Below, in pieces: positions 54,018 to 63,808 of a DNA stretch of 64,000 bases. How positions within the stretch are numbered: the first letter of the stretch is position 1; each line of letters begins with the position of its first letter. The notes under the pieces are model-generated. The model searched no databases and was not told the DNA's origin. It saw nothing but the letters and a program-made list of their open reading frames with translations. The stretch is taken from contig NZ_JASC01000014.1 in the NCBI RefSeq assembly GCF_000622365.1, positions 1,364,001 through 1,428,000 of the forward strand, given 5' to 3'. Position numbers and translations under genes: made by a program. The DNA comes from Sulfitobacter noctilucae (GTDB taxonomy: Bacteria > Pseudomonadota > Alphaproteobacteria > Rhodobacterales > Rhodobacteraceae).

Positions 54018-55963
54018 GCGGCCACCTCCGCATCGTCCGCTTCAAGCCGCACAAGGGCCGCCCCCGCCTCAACCTGATCCCCGGTGGATGCGAGGACTTC
54101 GGCCACAACCCCGTCACGCGCCGCTAACAGAGCATGTTCCATCTTCATCGCTTCCAATACCGCCAACCGGTCACCCTTCTGCACCATCTGCCCCACTTCA
54201 GCCTCCATGACACGCACCAGCCCCGGCATCGGTGCCTCGATCAGATTACCATCGCCCTGCGCACCTGCGGCCCGCTCCAGCGGATCAATCACCTCAAAGA
54301 CCATGCCGTAGTTTTCGAACACGGTCACAACACCGTCCACAGCGGCCACCGCCGCTGCGCGTTTGCCACCGATGATCCAATGCGCGCCACGCCGCAGCGC
54401 CTCGACCTCCGTACCGCCAACGACCCAGACCTGCCGCGCTGCATCCATCACCCGCACTTTGACCAGATGTTCCTCACCATCAAAGCGCAACAATACCGAC
54501 CTTACCAGCGGATCCCACAGCGCAAAGCCGGTCTGACCACGCGGCTCCAGCAGATCAAGCGCGGCCATCCCGGCCAGCGCGACATGCCGCGCTTCCACCT
54601 CTGGAACAGCGGTCAGCGCCTCAATATCCCGGGCGATCAGACCGGTATCCACATCACCTTTGCCAAACCCTTCATGCGCCGCGAGCGCACCCAGAAACGC
54701 CAGATTGGTCACCGTGCCGCCGACATGACAGCCTGCCAGCGCCGCGCGCAACTTGGCCAGAGCCACATCCCGCGTCGCTCCGTGAACGATCACCTTTGCA
54801 ATCATCGGATCGTAGAATGGTGAAATCACATCGCCCGCCCTGACCCCTGAATCAGCCCGCGTTTGCGGCGTAAATGCCAGGTCCGTCAACTTGCCAGTGG
54901 CAGGCAGAAACCCCGATGGCACATCCTCCGCATAAAGCCGCGCCTCGAACGCATGACCCGAGATCGACAGTTCCTCTTGCTGCTTCGGCAAAGCCTCTCC
55001 GGCCGCCACGCGCAGCTGCCATTCAACCAGATCAACACCGGTGATCGCCTCCGTGACCGGATGCTCCACCTGCAAACGCGTGTTCATCTCCATAAAGAAA
55101 AACCCGTCTGGCGACAGACCGTCCGAGCCATCGACGATAAATTCCACCGTCCCGGCACCTGCATAGCCAATCGCCTCGGCCGCCTTGACCGCCGCATCGC
55201 CCATCGCCTGACGCATCTGGGGTGTCATCCCCGGTGCCGGTGCCTCCTCGATCACCTTCTGGTGCCGCCGCTGCAACGAACAATCCCGCTCGAACAAATG
55301 CACAGCACGGGTGCCATCCCCAAAGATCTGCACCTCGATATGCCTTGGTTTGGATACAAACTTCTCAACCAATACATCCGCATTGCCAAAGGCCGTTTTC
55401 GCTTCGGACCGCGCACTCTCCAAAGCGGCCTGAAACGCGCCCGCCTCCTCGACCAAGCGCATGCCCTTACCGCCACCGCCCGCGACTGCTTTGATCAACA
55501 CCGGATAGCCGATCTTGCCCGCCTCCCCGGCCAGCAACCCATCATCCTGATCGCTGCCATGATAGCCCGGCACCACCGGCACGCCCGCCTCGATCATCAG
55601 TGCCTTGGCCGCATCCTTCAGACCCATCGCCCGAATGGCCGACGCGGACGGCCCGATAAAGACCAAACCCGCCGCCTCGACCGCCTCAACAAAATCGGGG
55701 TTCTCGGACAGAAATCCATAGCCCGGATGCACCGCTTGCGCACCGGTGTCCAATGCCGCCTGAATGATGACATCACCGCGCAAATAGCTTTCTGCGGGCG
55801 CAGATCCGCCAATATGCACCGCCCGATCCGCCATCGCGACATGTTTGGACGTCGCATCCACATCCGAGTATACCGCCACACAACGCACACCCATCGCCTG
55901 CGCGGTCTCCATCACACGGCAGGCAATTTCTCCCCGGTTGGCAATCAAAATCGTGTCAAACAT
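54014..55963 (-). CDS. liuD: Methylcrotonyl-CoA carboxylase alpha (biotin) subunit
   Basis: A 649-aa enzyme subunit joining biotin carboxylase (about 1-445) and a C-terminal biotin carrier domain. FDTILIANRGEIACRVM opens the chain, GGGGKGMR (about 163-170) binds ATP, and EAMKMEH (about 613-619) holds the biotin Lys. ATG 55963 follows GGAGTGG; a GTG at 55972 is possible. Together with the beta subunit it carboxylates 3-methylcrotonyl-CoA. Its biotin may come from the BirA encoded at 29-30 kb. Confidence 0.94.
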   Translation of the reverse strand: MFDTILIANRGEIACRVMETAQAMGVRCVAVYSDVDATSKHVAMADRAVHIGGSAPAESYLRGDVIIQAALDTGAQAVHPGYGFLSENPDFVEAVEAAGLVFIGPSASAIRAMGLKDAAKALMIEAGVPVVPGYHGSDQDDGLLAGEAGKIGYPVLIKAVAGGGGKGMRLVEEAGAFQAALESARSEAKTAFGNADVLVEKFVSKPRHIEVQIFGDGTRAVHLFERDCSLQRRHQKVIEEAPAPGMTPQMRQAMGDAAVKAAEAIGYAGAGTVEFIVDGSDGLSPDGFFFMEMNTRLQVEHPVTEAITGVDLVEWQLRVAAGEALPKQQEELSISGHAFEARLYAEDVPSGFLPATGKLTDLAFTPQTRADSGVRAGDVISPFYDPMIAKVIVHGATRDVALAKLRAALAGCHVGGTVTNLAFLGALAAHEGFGKGDVDTGLIARDIEALTAVPEVEARHVALAGMAALDLLEPRGQTGFALWDPLVRSVLLRFDGEEHLVKVRVMDAARQVWVVGGTEVEALRRGAHWIIGGKRAAAVAAVDGVVTVFENYGMVFEVIDPLERAAGAQGDGNLIEAPMPGLVRVMEAEVGQMVQKGDRLAVLEAMKMEHALLAARDGVVAEVLASTGDQVEAGAALVRLEADDAEVAA

Positions 55964-56020
55964 GGTTTCCACTCCGCTGCATCATCGTTTTCTCTTTTTG
56001 GCCTTATATCCCGCGGGGTC

Positions 56021-56035
56021 CGGGGCAGAGCCCCG
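56021..56035. repeat. G/C hairpin between ASCH and mccA genes
   Basis: CGGGGC and GCCCCG pair around AGA in the 85-base gap (56021-56035). There is no T-run. Such short GC hairpins are common intergenic elements; it may also be a weak terminator or mRNA stabiliser. Confidence 0.45.
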
Positions 56036-56048
56036 AAATATCCCGCCG

Positions 56049-56462
56049 TCAAAACCGCTCCACGACCTCGAAGGTCTCTACCAACATCGCCACATCACGA
56101 GCGAAGAGCCCTGCCCGCGTCAGATAGGCTTCATACCCTCTGCGCCAGTCTGTCAGATCGCTGAATTCACCCTGCGGGACGATGAGCGGCTCTGACATCT
56201 CGTCAAACGGCACAATGTCTACCGCAAGGGTTCGCACCGCCGCCACTGGCCTGCCCGTCCAATCCAGCGCCACATCCACACGGCCCAGAACAGGCTTCGC
56301 CTCTCCGCGCGCCTCGAACGCCGCAACGGCATCACAAGTCACCGTCTTTTTACCTATAAGCACCAATTTCAGTATCTCGGCGTTCAGTTTGGCAGAATCG
56401 CCGTATTTAAAGCTGACGGCCCCCGGATACCGCGCCAGGGCTTCTGTCTCGGTGATCATCAT
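56049..56462 (-). CDS. ASCH domain protein
   Basis: A 137-aa small protein of the ASCH (RNA-binding PUA-like) superfamily. FKYGDSAKLNAEILKLVLIGKKTVTCDAV (about 16-44) is the beginning of the fold with the Gly-Lys-Lys motif. ATG 56462 follows GAGG. It lies between the two carboxylase subunits. ASCH proteins bind RNA or act as amidohydrolases on N4-acetylcytidine; either could apply. Its place in the leucine pathway operon is unexplained. Confidence 0.8.
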   Translation of the reverse strand: MMITETEALARYPGAVSFKYGDSAKLNAEILKLVLIGKKTVTCDAVAAFEARGEAKPVLGRVDVALDWTGRPVAAVRTLAVDIVPFDEMSEPLIVPQGEFSDLTDWRRGYEAYLTRAGLFARDVAMLVETFEVVERF

Positions 56463-56508
56463 TTGCCCTCCGTTTCCTTGTCTCCGCCCCGCCGCACGCC
56501 GTTTCGGA

Positions 56509-58113
56509 TCACATCCGGAACACACCAAACTTCGTCTCCTCAATCGGCGCATTCAGCGCGGCAGACAGGCTCAAGCTAAGCACATCGCGGCTCTTGCGCG
56601 GATCAATGATCCCGTCATCCCAAAGCCTTGCGCTGGCATAAAGCGGATGCGACTGCTCCTCGAACATATCAATCGTCGGCTGTTTGAACCTGGCTTCATC
56701 CTCAGCCGACCACGTTTCGCCCGCCCGTTCAATCGCATCACGCTTCACTGTCGCCAGAACGCCTGCGGCCTGCGGCCCCCCCATCACGGAAATCCGGCTA
56801 TTCGGCCACGTCCACAGGAAGCGTGGCCGGTAAGCCCGCCCCGCCATCCCGTAGTTACCCGCCCCGAAGGATCCGCCCACCAGCATGGTGATCTTCGGCA
56901 CATTCGTAGAGGCCACCGCCGTCACCATCTTGGCCCCGTGCCGCGCAATCCCTTCGTTCTCGTACTTACGCCCGACCATAAAGCCGGTGATGTTTTGCAA
57001 GAAAACCAAGGGGATATTCCGTTGCGAGCACAGCTCCACAAAGTGCGCACCCTTCTGCGCCGCTTCCGAAAACAGCACACCGTTGTTGCCGATGATCCCG
57101 ACAGGGCAGCCTTTCACATGGGCAAAGCCCGTCACCAGTGTCTCGCCAAACCGCGCCTTGAATTCGTCAAACCGCGAGCCATCCACCAGCCGCGCAATGA
57201 CCTCGCGAATGTCATAGGGCGTGCGCAGGTCCGCAGGCACCACCCCCAAGAGCTCGGATGGATCATAGGCCGGTTCCTCTGGGCTTTCCCACTGAACTGT
57301 CACGGGCTTGGCCCGGTTCAGCTGCGCCACAGCCCGCCGAGCCAATGCCAGCGCATGGGCATCATCCTCGGCCAGATAATCCGCCACTCCCGATAGGCGC
57401 GTGTGCACATCGCCGCCGCCCAGATCTTCCGCCGTGACCACCTCGCCCGTTGCCGCCTTGACCAAAGGCGGCCCCGCCAGAAAGATCGTCCCCTGTTCTT
57501 TGACGATTATCGTCACATCCGACATCGCGGGCACATAAGCCCCGCCCGCTGTGCAAGACCCCATCACCACGGCAATCTGCGGAATACCTTTAGCGCTCAT
57601 CCGCGCCTGATTATAGAAAATCGCGCCGAAATGATCGCGGTCGGGAAAGACCTCATCCTGCTGCGGCAGGTTCGCGCCGCCGCTGTCGACAAGGTATACG
57701 CAAGGCAGGTGGTTTGCCTCTGCAATCTCCTGCGCGCGCAGGTGTTTCTTGACGGTCATCGGGAAATACGTCCCGCCTTTCACAGTGGCGTCGTTGCACA
57801 CGACCATGACCTCCTGACCTTGCACATGCCCGATCCCCGCAATCACGCCGGCACAAGGCGCGGCATCGTCATAGAGCCCATACGCCGCAGTGGCCCCTAT
57901 CTCGAGAAAGGGGCTGCCCGGATCCAAAAGGTTCGCCACGCGTTCACGCGGCAGCATCTTGCCCCGGCTTTCATGTCGGGCGCGGGATTTCTCGCCGCCG
58001 CCCAATGCTGCTGCTTCGGCCGCTTGCTGAACAAGACCCAAAGCCTCCAAATGGGCCGCTTCATTCGCTTTGTAAGCCTCGGATGATGGTAATGCCTGCG
58101 ATGCTAGTTTCAT
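56509..58113 (-). CDS. liuB: Methylcrotonyl-CoA carboxylase beta (carboxyltransferase) subunit
   Basis: A 534-aa subunit transferring CO2 from biotin to 3-methylcrotonyl-CoA. [17 protein letters not shown] (about 43-59), [19 protein letters not shown] (about 148-166) and [20 protein letters not shown] (about 231-250) are typical for this rather than propionyl-CoA carboxylase. Full length. It overlaps the acyl-CoA synthetase gene by four bases. Confidence 0.94.
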   Translation of the reverse strand: MKLASQALPSSEAYKANEAAHLEALGLVQQAAEAAALGGGEKSRARHESRGKMLPRERVANLLDPGSPFLEIGATAAYGLYDDAAPCAGVIAGIGHVQGQEVMVVCNDATVKGGTYFPMTVKKHLRAQEIAEANHLPCVYLVDSGGANLPQQDEVFPDRDHFGAIFYNQARMSAKGIPQIAVVMGSCTAGGAYVPAMSDVTIIVKEQGTIFLAGPPLVKAATGEVVTAEDLGGGDVHTRLSGVADYLAEDDAHALALARRAVAQLNRAKPVTVQWESPEEPAYDPSELLGVVPADLRTPYDIREVIARLVDGSRFDEFKARFGETLVTGFAHVKGCPVGIIGNNGVLFSEAAQKGAHFVELCSQRNIPLVFLQNITGFMVGRKYENEGIARHGAKMVTAVASTNVPKITMLVGGSFGAGNYGMAGRAYRPRFLWTWPNSRISVMGGPQAAGVLATVKRDAIERAGETWSAEDEARFKQPTIDMFEEQSHPLYASARLWDDGIIDPRKSRDVLSLSLSAALNAPIEETKFGVFRM

Positions 58114-59633
58114 ATCTGTCCCTCAACTTCCCGCGTTGCACGCGCCTTCAATTCCCGCCGGATCACCTTGCCTGTGACTGTCATCGGCAAAGCTTCCAGA
58201 AACTCGATTTCCCTCGGGTATGAATAGCTTGCCAGCCGCTCTTTAACCCACACTTGAAGCATGTCCGCCGTTACATCTGTTCCCGATTTACGTACAACGT
58301 AGGCTTTGACCACCTCTGTGCGCAACGCATCAGGCTTGCCCACCACCCCACAGGTGGCGACGGCAGGATGGGTCAGCAGGCAATCCTCAATCTCGGCCGG
58401 CCCGATCCGGTAGCCGGCCGAAGTGATCACATCATCCTCGCGCCCGACAAAGCGCAGGTAATCGCCTTCCCAGATGCCGCGATCTCCGGTCACCAGCCAA
58501 TCGCCACGAAACTTCTCTGCCGTGGCCTCAGGGCGCTGCCAATACCCCAACATCATCGACGCCGACCCCCGGCGCACGGCCACATCACCTTCTTCCTGTG
58601 TCGGGGTGCCTGCCGCATCAATTACAGCCACATCATGGCCGGGCACGGCTTTGCCGATGCAACCGGGCTGCACCTCAATCACCGCGCCGCAGGACGAGGC
58701 CACCATGTTGCATTCCGTCTGGCCGTAGAACTCGTTGATCTGCAACCCAAATGCCTGCTGCCCCCAAGCCAGCATCTCGGCACCCAGCGGTTCGCCCCCA
58801 CTGGCGACAGAGCGCAAACCGGGTAGCGACACATCCGCCGCCTTGAGCATTCGCAATGCCGTGGGCGGGAAGAAGACGTTGCGCACGCCGCCGCGTTCGA
58901 TCACATCCGCGCATCCCTCTGGTGTGAATTTCGTCATCCGCGCCGCCACCACCGGAATGCCCAGCGCCAGACCCGGCATCAGCACGTCGAACAAGCCACC
59001 AATCCAGGCCCAATCCGCGGGCGTCCACAAGCAATCACCGGGCTGGCCCAACATGTCATGGCTCATCGCCACGCCGGGTAAATGACCCGTCAAAACGCGG
59101 TGGCCGTGCAACGCACCCTTGGGGCTGCCGGTGGTGCCGGAAGTATAGATGAGTACCGCAGGGTCTTCGGGTCCGGTGTCTGCAAATGCCACAGGCGAGC
59201 CGTCCGCCGTGAGGTCTTCGACCAGCCAAGCCTCTGCCAGATCGCCCAGAAGTGCTGCGCCTTCGGCATCCGTCAGCACGATCTCGCAGCCCGCGTCGCC
59301 GATCCGCGATGATAGCGCGTCGCGCTTAAAGAGTTTGAACAAAGGCACTGAAATCGCGCCGGCTTTCCAGATCGCCAGATGTGCTGCCGCACAGTCGACC
59401 GACTGACTGAGCAAAACACCGACCCGCGCTCCGACCTTCATCCGCGCCTGCAACGTGCGGGCAATCGCATCGACCCGCTGCGCCAGTGCGCCAAAGCTGA
59501 CATCCCGCCGTGCGGTCCCGGTCAGATCAATGAGCGCTATATGCTCTGCGGGATGCGCCAAACATTGCGCCGCCATGTTCAACCGTTCCGGCACGTCCCA
59601 TGCGCCCTGATCTGTCAGCCCCGGCAAAGTCAT
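58110..59633 (-). CDS. AMP-dependent acyl-CoA synthetase
   Basis: A 507-aa enzyme. The AMP-binding motif [18 protein letters not shown] (about 159-176), [10 protein letters not shown] (about 298-307) and [10 protein letters not shown] (about 395-404) are present, with the catalytic Lys in [13 protein letters not shown] near the end. It activates a short or branched acid to its CoA ester, here possibly isovalerate or acetoacetate. ATG 59633 overlaps the stop of the upstream one-TM gene (ATGA). An in-frame start at 59918 would run antiparallel in composition and is rejected. Confidence 0.9.
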   Translation of the reverse strand: MTLPGLTDQGAWDVPERLNMAAQCLAHPAEHIALIDLTGTARRDVSFGALAQRVDAIARTLQARMKVGARVGVLLSQSVDCAAAHLAIWKAGAISVPLFKLFKRDALSSRIGDAGCEIVLTDAEGAALLGDLAEAWLVEDLTADGSPVAFADTGPEDPAVLIYTSGTTGSPKGALHGHRVLTGHLPGVAMSHDMLGQPGDCLWTPADWAWIGGLFDVLMPGLALGIPVVAARMTKFTPEGCADVIERGGVRNVFFPPTALRMLKAADVSLPGLRSVASGGEPLGAEMLAWGQQAFGLQINEFYGQTECNMVASSCGAVIEVQPGCIGKAVPGHDVAVIDAAGTPTQEEGDVAVRRGSASMMLGYWQRPEATAEKFRGDWLVTGDRGIWEGDYLRFVGREDDVITSAGYRIGPAEIEDCLLTHPAVATCGVVGKPDALRTEVVKAYVVRKSGTDVTADMLQVWVKERLASYSYPREIEFLEALPMTVTGKVIRRELKARATREVEGQI

Positions 59634-59935
59634 GTCTGTGGTCCTTCCAGTGCGTCGCCTTCGATCAAGCGTCCAAAGCGGTCCACACGATATTGCACGA
59701 TATGCGCCGCCCCGCCGCAGTTCACCACCAGCCAGACGCCCTCCTCCTGCCCCGGCACCGCCGCGCAGTCGGTCACCCGCGCGCCTTCCGGTCCTTCGGC
59801 GACGTAAATCGCCGCATAATGGTTGATCACATCTGTCTCTGTGATCTGCGCTGCCACATAGCCCTGACGGTATGCCAACAATCCGGCCACCACCGTCAGC
59901 ACCACAAGGGGCATCCACCAGAGCCAGCGCGGCAT
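59630..59935 (-). CDS. Small one-TM membrane protein of the liu cluster
   Basis: A 101-aa protein. MPRWLWWMPLVVLTVVAGLLA is one membrane helix; the rest, about 70 residues, is soluble, likely periplasmic, with ITETDVINHYAAIYVAE and two Cys (TDCAAVPG, VNCGGAA). Not recognised. It starts 3 bases after the ivd stop and overlaps the synthetase gene by four bases, so it is made within the operon. Confidence 0.75.
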   Translation of the reverse strand: MPRWLWWMPLVVLTVVAGLLAYRQGYVAAQITETDVINHYAAIYVAEGPEGARVTDCAAVPGQEEGVWLVVNCGGAAHIVQYRVDRFGRLIEGDALEGPQT

Positions 59936-59938
59936 CGT

Positions 59939-61102
59939 TTACGCCATCACGGCCATCATTTCGCGCCCGACCAACATGCGCCTGATCTCCGAGGTGCCCG
60001 CGCCGATCTCCATCAGCTTGGCATCGCGGAAAATACGGCCCACGGGGTTGTCGCTTAGGTATCCTGCGCCGCCCATTGCCTGCACCGCCTGATGCGCCTG
60101 TTTCATCGCCTCTTCAGAAGCATAAAGACAGCAGGCCGCCGCATCTGCGCGGGTCACATCGCCGCGATCGCAAGCCTGCGCCACGTTGTAGACATAGGCA
60201 CGAGCAGAGTTCATCGCCGTATACATATCGGCCATCTTGCCCTGCATCAGCTGGAAGTTCCCCACCGGCTGCCCGAATTGCTTGCGCTCGGCCATATAAG
60301 GCATGATTTCGTCCAGACAGTTGGCCATGATGCCCAACCCGATGCCCGCAAGCACTACACGTTCGTAGTCCAGCCCCGACATGAGGACTGCCACGCCGCG
60401 CCCTTCCTCGCCCAGGACATTCTCGAAAGGCACCTCGACGTCATCAAAAATCAGCTCGGCTGTGTTTGAGCCGCGCATCCCCAGCTTGTCGAAATGCGGC
60501 GAGGTCGAGAACCCCTTCATATCCTTGTCGATGAGAAAGGCCGTGATCCCTTTGCTGCCCGCATCCGGGTCAGTCTTGGCATAGACAACGAGGGTCTGCG
60601 CATCCGGCCCGTTGGTGATCCAGTATTTGTTGCCGCTCAAACGGTAGTGATCGTTGCGCTTTTCCGCCCGCAGCTTCATCGACACCACGTCGCTGCCAGC
60701 AGACGGTTCGGACATGGCCAGCGCACCGATGTGTTCACCGGAACAGAGTTTCGGCAAGAACTGTTTTCGCTGCTCCTCCGTGCCGTTCAGGCTGATCTGG
60801 TTCACGCAAAGGTTGGAATGCGCGCCATAGGAGAGCGAGACGGAGGCCGATGCCCGTGCGATCTCCTCAACCGCGACGGTGTGCGCGACATAGCCCATGC
60901 CAGAGCCGCCGAATTCTTCGTCCACTGTCATGCCCAACAGGCCCAATTCGCCCATCTCGGTCCAGAGTTCGGATGGAAAGTCGTTCTTGCTGTCGATCTC
61001 GGCGGCCATCGGCTTGACGCGCTCTTGCGCCCAGCGGTGGACCATCTCGCGCATGGCTTCAACGTCTTCGCCCAGATCGAATTTCATGCTTGCTGTGAAC
61101 AT
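59939..61102 (-). CDS. ivd: Isovaleryl-CoA dehydrogenase
   Basis: A 387-aa FAD enzyme oxidising isovaleryl-CoA to 3-methylcrotonyl-CoA in leucine breakdown. [20 protein letters not shown] (about 130-149) is the acyl-CoA dehydrogenase signature. The catalytic Glu is in [12 protein letters not shown] (about 240-251), the position special to this enzyme, and no Glu replaces the Gly at the usual GAGYL site (about 358-362). ATG 61102 follows GGGGAGA; ATG 61087 is possible. First gene of the liu cluster. Confidence 0.95.
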   Translation of the reverse strand: MFTASMKFDLGEDVEAMREMVHRWAQERVKPMAAEIDSKNDFPSELWTEMGELGLLGMTVDEEFGGSGMGYVAHTVAVEEIARASASVSLSYGAHSNLCVNQISLNGTEEQRKQFLPKLCSGEHIGALAMSEPSAGSDVVSMKLRAEKRNDHYRLSGNKYWITNGPDAQTLVVYAKTDPDAGSKGITAFLIDKDMKGFSTSPHFDKLGMRGSNTAELIFDDVEVPFENVLGEEGRGVAVLMSGLDYERVVLAGIGLGIMANCLDEIMPYMAERKQFGQPVGNFQLMQGKMADMYTAMNSARAYVYNVAQACDRGDVTRADAAACCLYASEEAMKQAHQAVQAMGGAGYLSDNPVGRIFRDAKLMEIGAGTSEIRRMLVGREMMAVMA

Positions 61103-61127
61103 CCAGTTTCTCCCCAGAACCGATTTA

Positions 61128-61143
61128 ATGAACGCTTGTTCAT
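61128..61143. promoter_or_regulatory. 16-bp palindrome upstream of ivd, possible operator
   Basis: ATGAAC-GCTT-GTTCAT (61128-61143) lies 26 bases before the ivd start codon in the 183-base gap shared with the divergent stress-type gene. The 6-base arms and 4-base centre fit a TetR/MarR-type dimer site. No regulator gene is adjacent. Confidence 0.5.
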
Positions 61144-61285
61144 ATTCTTACCTTTGCCCAACTCACCCGTCAACAGGCACGGCCCTGTCGCCCGTGAAGG
61201 CGACCCCGTGCAAAGCCAACTTGGAACCGCATGATACGGGCCAGCGTTAAGCTGGCAACACATCTTACACACAAGGTAGACCATC

Positions 61286-61762
61286 ATGACCGATCACATC
61301 AAAAAAGAATTTCTCGACCGTCTTGAAGACACCCGCGTCGGCATGTTGTCCGCCGGAAATGCACGCGCAGTCCCGATGAGCCATTATTTCGACGATGATG
61401 ATCCCAAGGCGACCTTGTGGTTCATCACCGCCAAACAGACCGATCTGTCACAAGTTGCTGCGACGGGTGCCGAGGGCACGTTCATCGCCAGCAGCAATAA
61501 CGAGTCTCTTTACGCCCGCGTGAATGGCACACTGAGCGTCTCGCAGGACAAAGCCAAGCTCGATGAAATCTGGAACAAGGTCGCTTCGGCTTGGTTTGAG
61601 GGCGACCAACGCGATCCCGACGTTCAATTGCTCCGCTTTGACCCAAGCGAGGCCGAGGTTTGGATCACAGGTGGCAGTCTTAAGTTCATCTACGAGATTG
61701 CCAAAGCCAATCTGACAGGCAGCAAGCCCGATATGGGCGATCATGCAGTGCTTAGGTTCTGA
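61286..61762 (+). CDS. Pyridoxamine 5'-phosphate oxidase-like (general stress type) protein
   Basis: A 158-aa split-barrel flavin-binding protein. RLEDTRVGMLSAGNARAVPMSHY (about 10-32), LWFITAKQTDLS (about 44-55) and AEVWITGG (about 125-132) match the general stress protein 26 group. It likely binds FMN or heme; substrate unknown. The start follows AAGG by about ten bases. It is divergent from ivd. A terminator follows at 61773-61806. Confidence 0.83.
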   Translation: MTDHIKKEFLDRLEDTRVGMLSAGNARAVPMSHYFDDDDPKATLWFITAKQTDLSQVAATGAEGTFIASSNNESLYARVNGTLSVSQDKAKLDEIWNKVASAWFEGDQRDPDVQLLRFDPSEAEVWITGGSLKFIYEIAKANLTGSKPDMGDHAVLRF

Positions 61763-61772
61763 ACAGTTCAAA

Positions 61773-61806
61773 GAAGGCCTCCGATGAATTCACGGGCCTT
61801 CCTTTT
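61773..61806 (+). terminator. Intrinsic terminator of the stress-type gene
   Basis: GAAGGCC (61773-61779) pairs with GGCCTTC (61795-61801) around 15 bases, followed by CTTTT. It overlaps the stop codon of the converging DegT gene. It may act from both sides because A-rich bases precede it. Confidence 0.75.
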
Positions 61807-62998
61807 ACGCGCTTTGAAAGATCGCACCGACCTCTGCTTTGATAATCCGCGCAATCAGCGCACATTCATCAAGGCTGAGGGTCAGTGGCACACGCATATC
61901 CATGATCCCTGCCAGCACTGCATCACTTGCAGGCATGGGCGGGGCATCAACATACCGCCAAGAATCGTAGCGACTGGTAAAGCCCACGGGCTCAGCTGCG
62001 CCGAACCATTTCAATTCTACCCCGCGTTTCAGGCACCGGGCCAACACATCCTGGACGGACGATGCGGTCCAACCTTTCAGCAAAAACTGGATAGAAGAGC
62101 CGACGATGGTCTCCTCGGCAGGGCGTTCAATCACAGTTAGCCCCGGCGTATCGCGCAGCCCCGCCTCAACCGCACGATACCGCCCATTCCAGCGCTCCCG
62201 CTGTGCGTCAAGATTTCGCAGCTGCGGCCGAAGGATGGCGGCCCGCAGATTGTCCATACGGCCCGAGATATTCGGGGTTACAAATCGGATTGCTTCGAAT
62301 GCCTCTTTCGGCGGTCCGGCCAGATGCTTTTCATACATCATATAAGAGCCGGACAGCATGACGGCCCGTGCCGCCACCTCTGCATCATCCGTCACAAGAA
62401 GGCCGCCCTCGCCTGCGTTCACATGTTTGTAGGTCTGGCAGGAATAGCAGCCGACTTTCCCCTGCGTGCCAGAGGGCACATCCTTCCAAGCGGCCCCCAT
62501 GGTATGGGCGCAATCCTCGATCACGGTAATGCCTGCGCTATCACACAGCGCCATCAATGCTTCCATATCTACCAGATGCCCCCGCATATGGCTGAGCAAT
62601 AGAACATCCGCCTGGTTTGCCTTGGCCTTGAGGTCATCCAGATCAATCACCAGTTGGTCGGTCACGCCCACAAAAATCGGTTCAGCGCCGACTGCCGCAA
62701 TGGCCCCCGGCACCGGGGCCAGCGTAAATGCATTGGTCAAAACCTTGTCGCCGGGCTTTACCCCAATCGCCCGCAGGGCCGTCGCCATCGCGTAGCCGCC
62801 TGAGGCCACTGCAAGGCAGTATCTGGCACCGACCTGCGCGGCGAACTCCTGCTCCAACAGTACGGTTTCGGCGATCTCTCCGGGCGCGGTATTGTAACGG
62901 TGCAACCGGCCCGAGCGCATCACCGCCACCGCAGCCTCGATACCCTCTTCGGGGATCGGCTCTTGCTGGGTGAAACTGCCGGTGAAGACCTCTGTCAT
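61805..62998 (-). CDS. DegT/DnrJ/EryC1/StrS-family aminotransferase
   Basis: A 397-aa PLP protein of the sugar aminotransferase superfamily. ASGGYAMATALRAIG (about 65-79) binds phosphate, EDCAHTMGAAWK (about 157-168) is the PLP Asp region, and YKHVNAGEGG (about 188-197) holds the PLP Lys. The family aminates nucleotide-linked ketosugars. It overlaps the phosphatase gene by four bases (ATGA). No sugar-nucleotide gene is adjacent except glmU, divergent. Confidence 0.87.
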   Translation of the reverse strand: MTEVFTGSFTQQEPIPEEGIEAAVAVMRSGRLHRYNTAPGEIAETVLLEQEFAAQVGARYCLAVASGGYAMATALRAIGVKPGDKVLTNAFTLAPVPGAIAAVGAEPIFVGVTDQLVIDLDDLKAKANQADVLLLSHMRGHLVDMEALMALCDSAGITVIEDCAHTMGAAWKDVPSGTQGKVGCYSCQTYKHVNAGEGGLLVTDDAEVAARAVMLSGSYMMYEKHLAGPPKEAFEAIRFVTPNISGRMDNLRAAILRPQLRNLDAQRERWNGRYRAVEAGLRDTPGLTVIERPAEETIVGSSIQFLLKGWTASSVQDVLARCLKRGVELKWFGAAEPVGFTSRYDSWRYVDAPPMPASDAVLAGIMDMRVPLTLSLDECALIARIIKAEVGAIFQSA

Positions 62999-63669
62999 GC
63001 TGCCTTCCCGATCAGCTGCGCCACAAGACCGTCAAGATCATTGTAGTGGTTCAACAAGCCTTCCGGAGCCAGAGCAGCCATATCGCCGCCGGCCGGACCG
63101 AAGGTGACCAACACACAAGGTACACCTGCGGCGCGGGCAGTCCTGCGGTCGGTATCCGTATCCCCCACCAGCAGGCATTGCGCCGGATCACCACCCGCCC
63201 GGCGCGCGGTCTCGAACAGATGTTCGGGGTCGGGTTTGCGGATCGCCAGCGTATCGGCACCCAGCATCGCATCAAACGCATGCCGCACACCGAGCCGTGT
63301 CAACAACGTTTCCGCCAGCCCTTCGGGCTTGTTGGTGCAGATCGCGACGAAATAGCCGTCGGCTTTCAACCGCTCCACCGCCGCCATCGCACCATCATAA
63401 AGCACCGTATGCGTGTCGATATCACGGGCATAAGCCTCCAGCAGCTTGGGATAATAGGCATCAATCGTCGCCACATCCTGCGCACGGTTCAGCCGCTCCA
63501 TCCCCAGCCGCAACATCGCACGCCCCCCGCGCAAGGCAGTTGCCGCGTCGGTGGCCGCCGACAGTTGATCCCCTGCGCCCATCTCGCGGAAACAGGCATT
63601 GGCCGCCGCTATCAGATCACCACTGGTGTCGGCCAATGTCCCGTCCAGATCGAATACCACTGTCTTCAA
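62995..63669 (-). CDS. gph: HAD-family phosphatase (phosphoglycolate phosphatase-like)
   Basis: A 224-aa enzyme of the haloacid dehalogenase family. The nucleophile motif VVFDLDGTLADT (about 4-15), motif II ICTNKPEG (about 111-118) and motif IV LLVGDTDTD (about 166-174) are all present. 2-phosphoglycolate is the likely substrate, but other phosphosugars are possible. It overlaps the aminotransferase gene and lies divergently from glmU, with 139 bases between. Confidence 0.85.
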   Translation of the reverse strand: MKTVVFDLDGTLADTSGDLIAAANACFREMGAGDQLSAATDAATALRGGRAMLRLGMERLNRAQDVATIDAYYPKLLEAYARDIDTHTVLYDGAMAAVERLKADGYFVAICTNKPEGLAETLLTRLGVRHAFDAMLGADTLAIRKPDPEHLFETARRAGGDPAQCLLVGDTDTDRRTARAAGVPCVLVTFGPAGGDMAALAPEGLLNHYNDLDGLVAQLIGKAA

Positions 63670-63808
63670 AGCCCGGTCTCCCCTGCCCTTATGCGCGGAA
63701 CACCGCCCGCTGATGTTGCAACACGCAACCTAGTTTGATCCGGCCCAGTCTTGCGCCTTTGTGTTAACCGCGTAAAGAGGGGCCAACAAACGGTAGTACG
63801 AGCATCAT
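63670..63808. promoter_or_regulatory. Divergent promoter region gph / glmU
   Basis: A 139-base gap between divergent genes that should hold both promoters. It includes GTTGC-AACAC-GCAAC (63714-63728), a short inverted repeat. No named operator recognised. Confidence 0.35.

Noticed and set aside
61097-61133. Three GAAC elements before ivd, resembling the alphaproteobacterial LexA box (GAAC-N7-GAAC)
   Set aside because: The spacings are far from seven bases, and the palindrome at 61128-61143 explains the last one.
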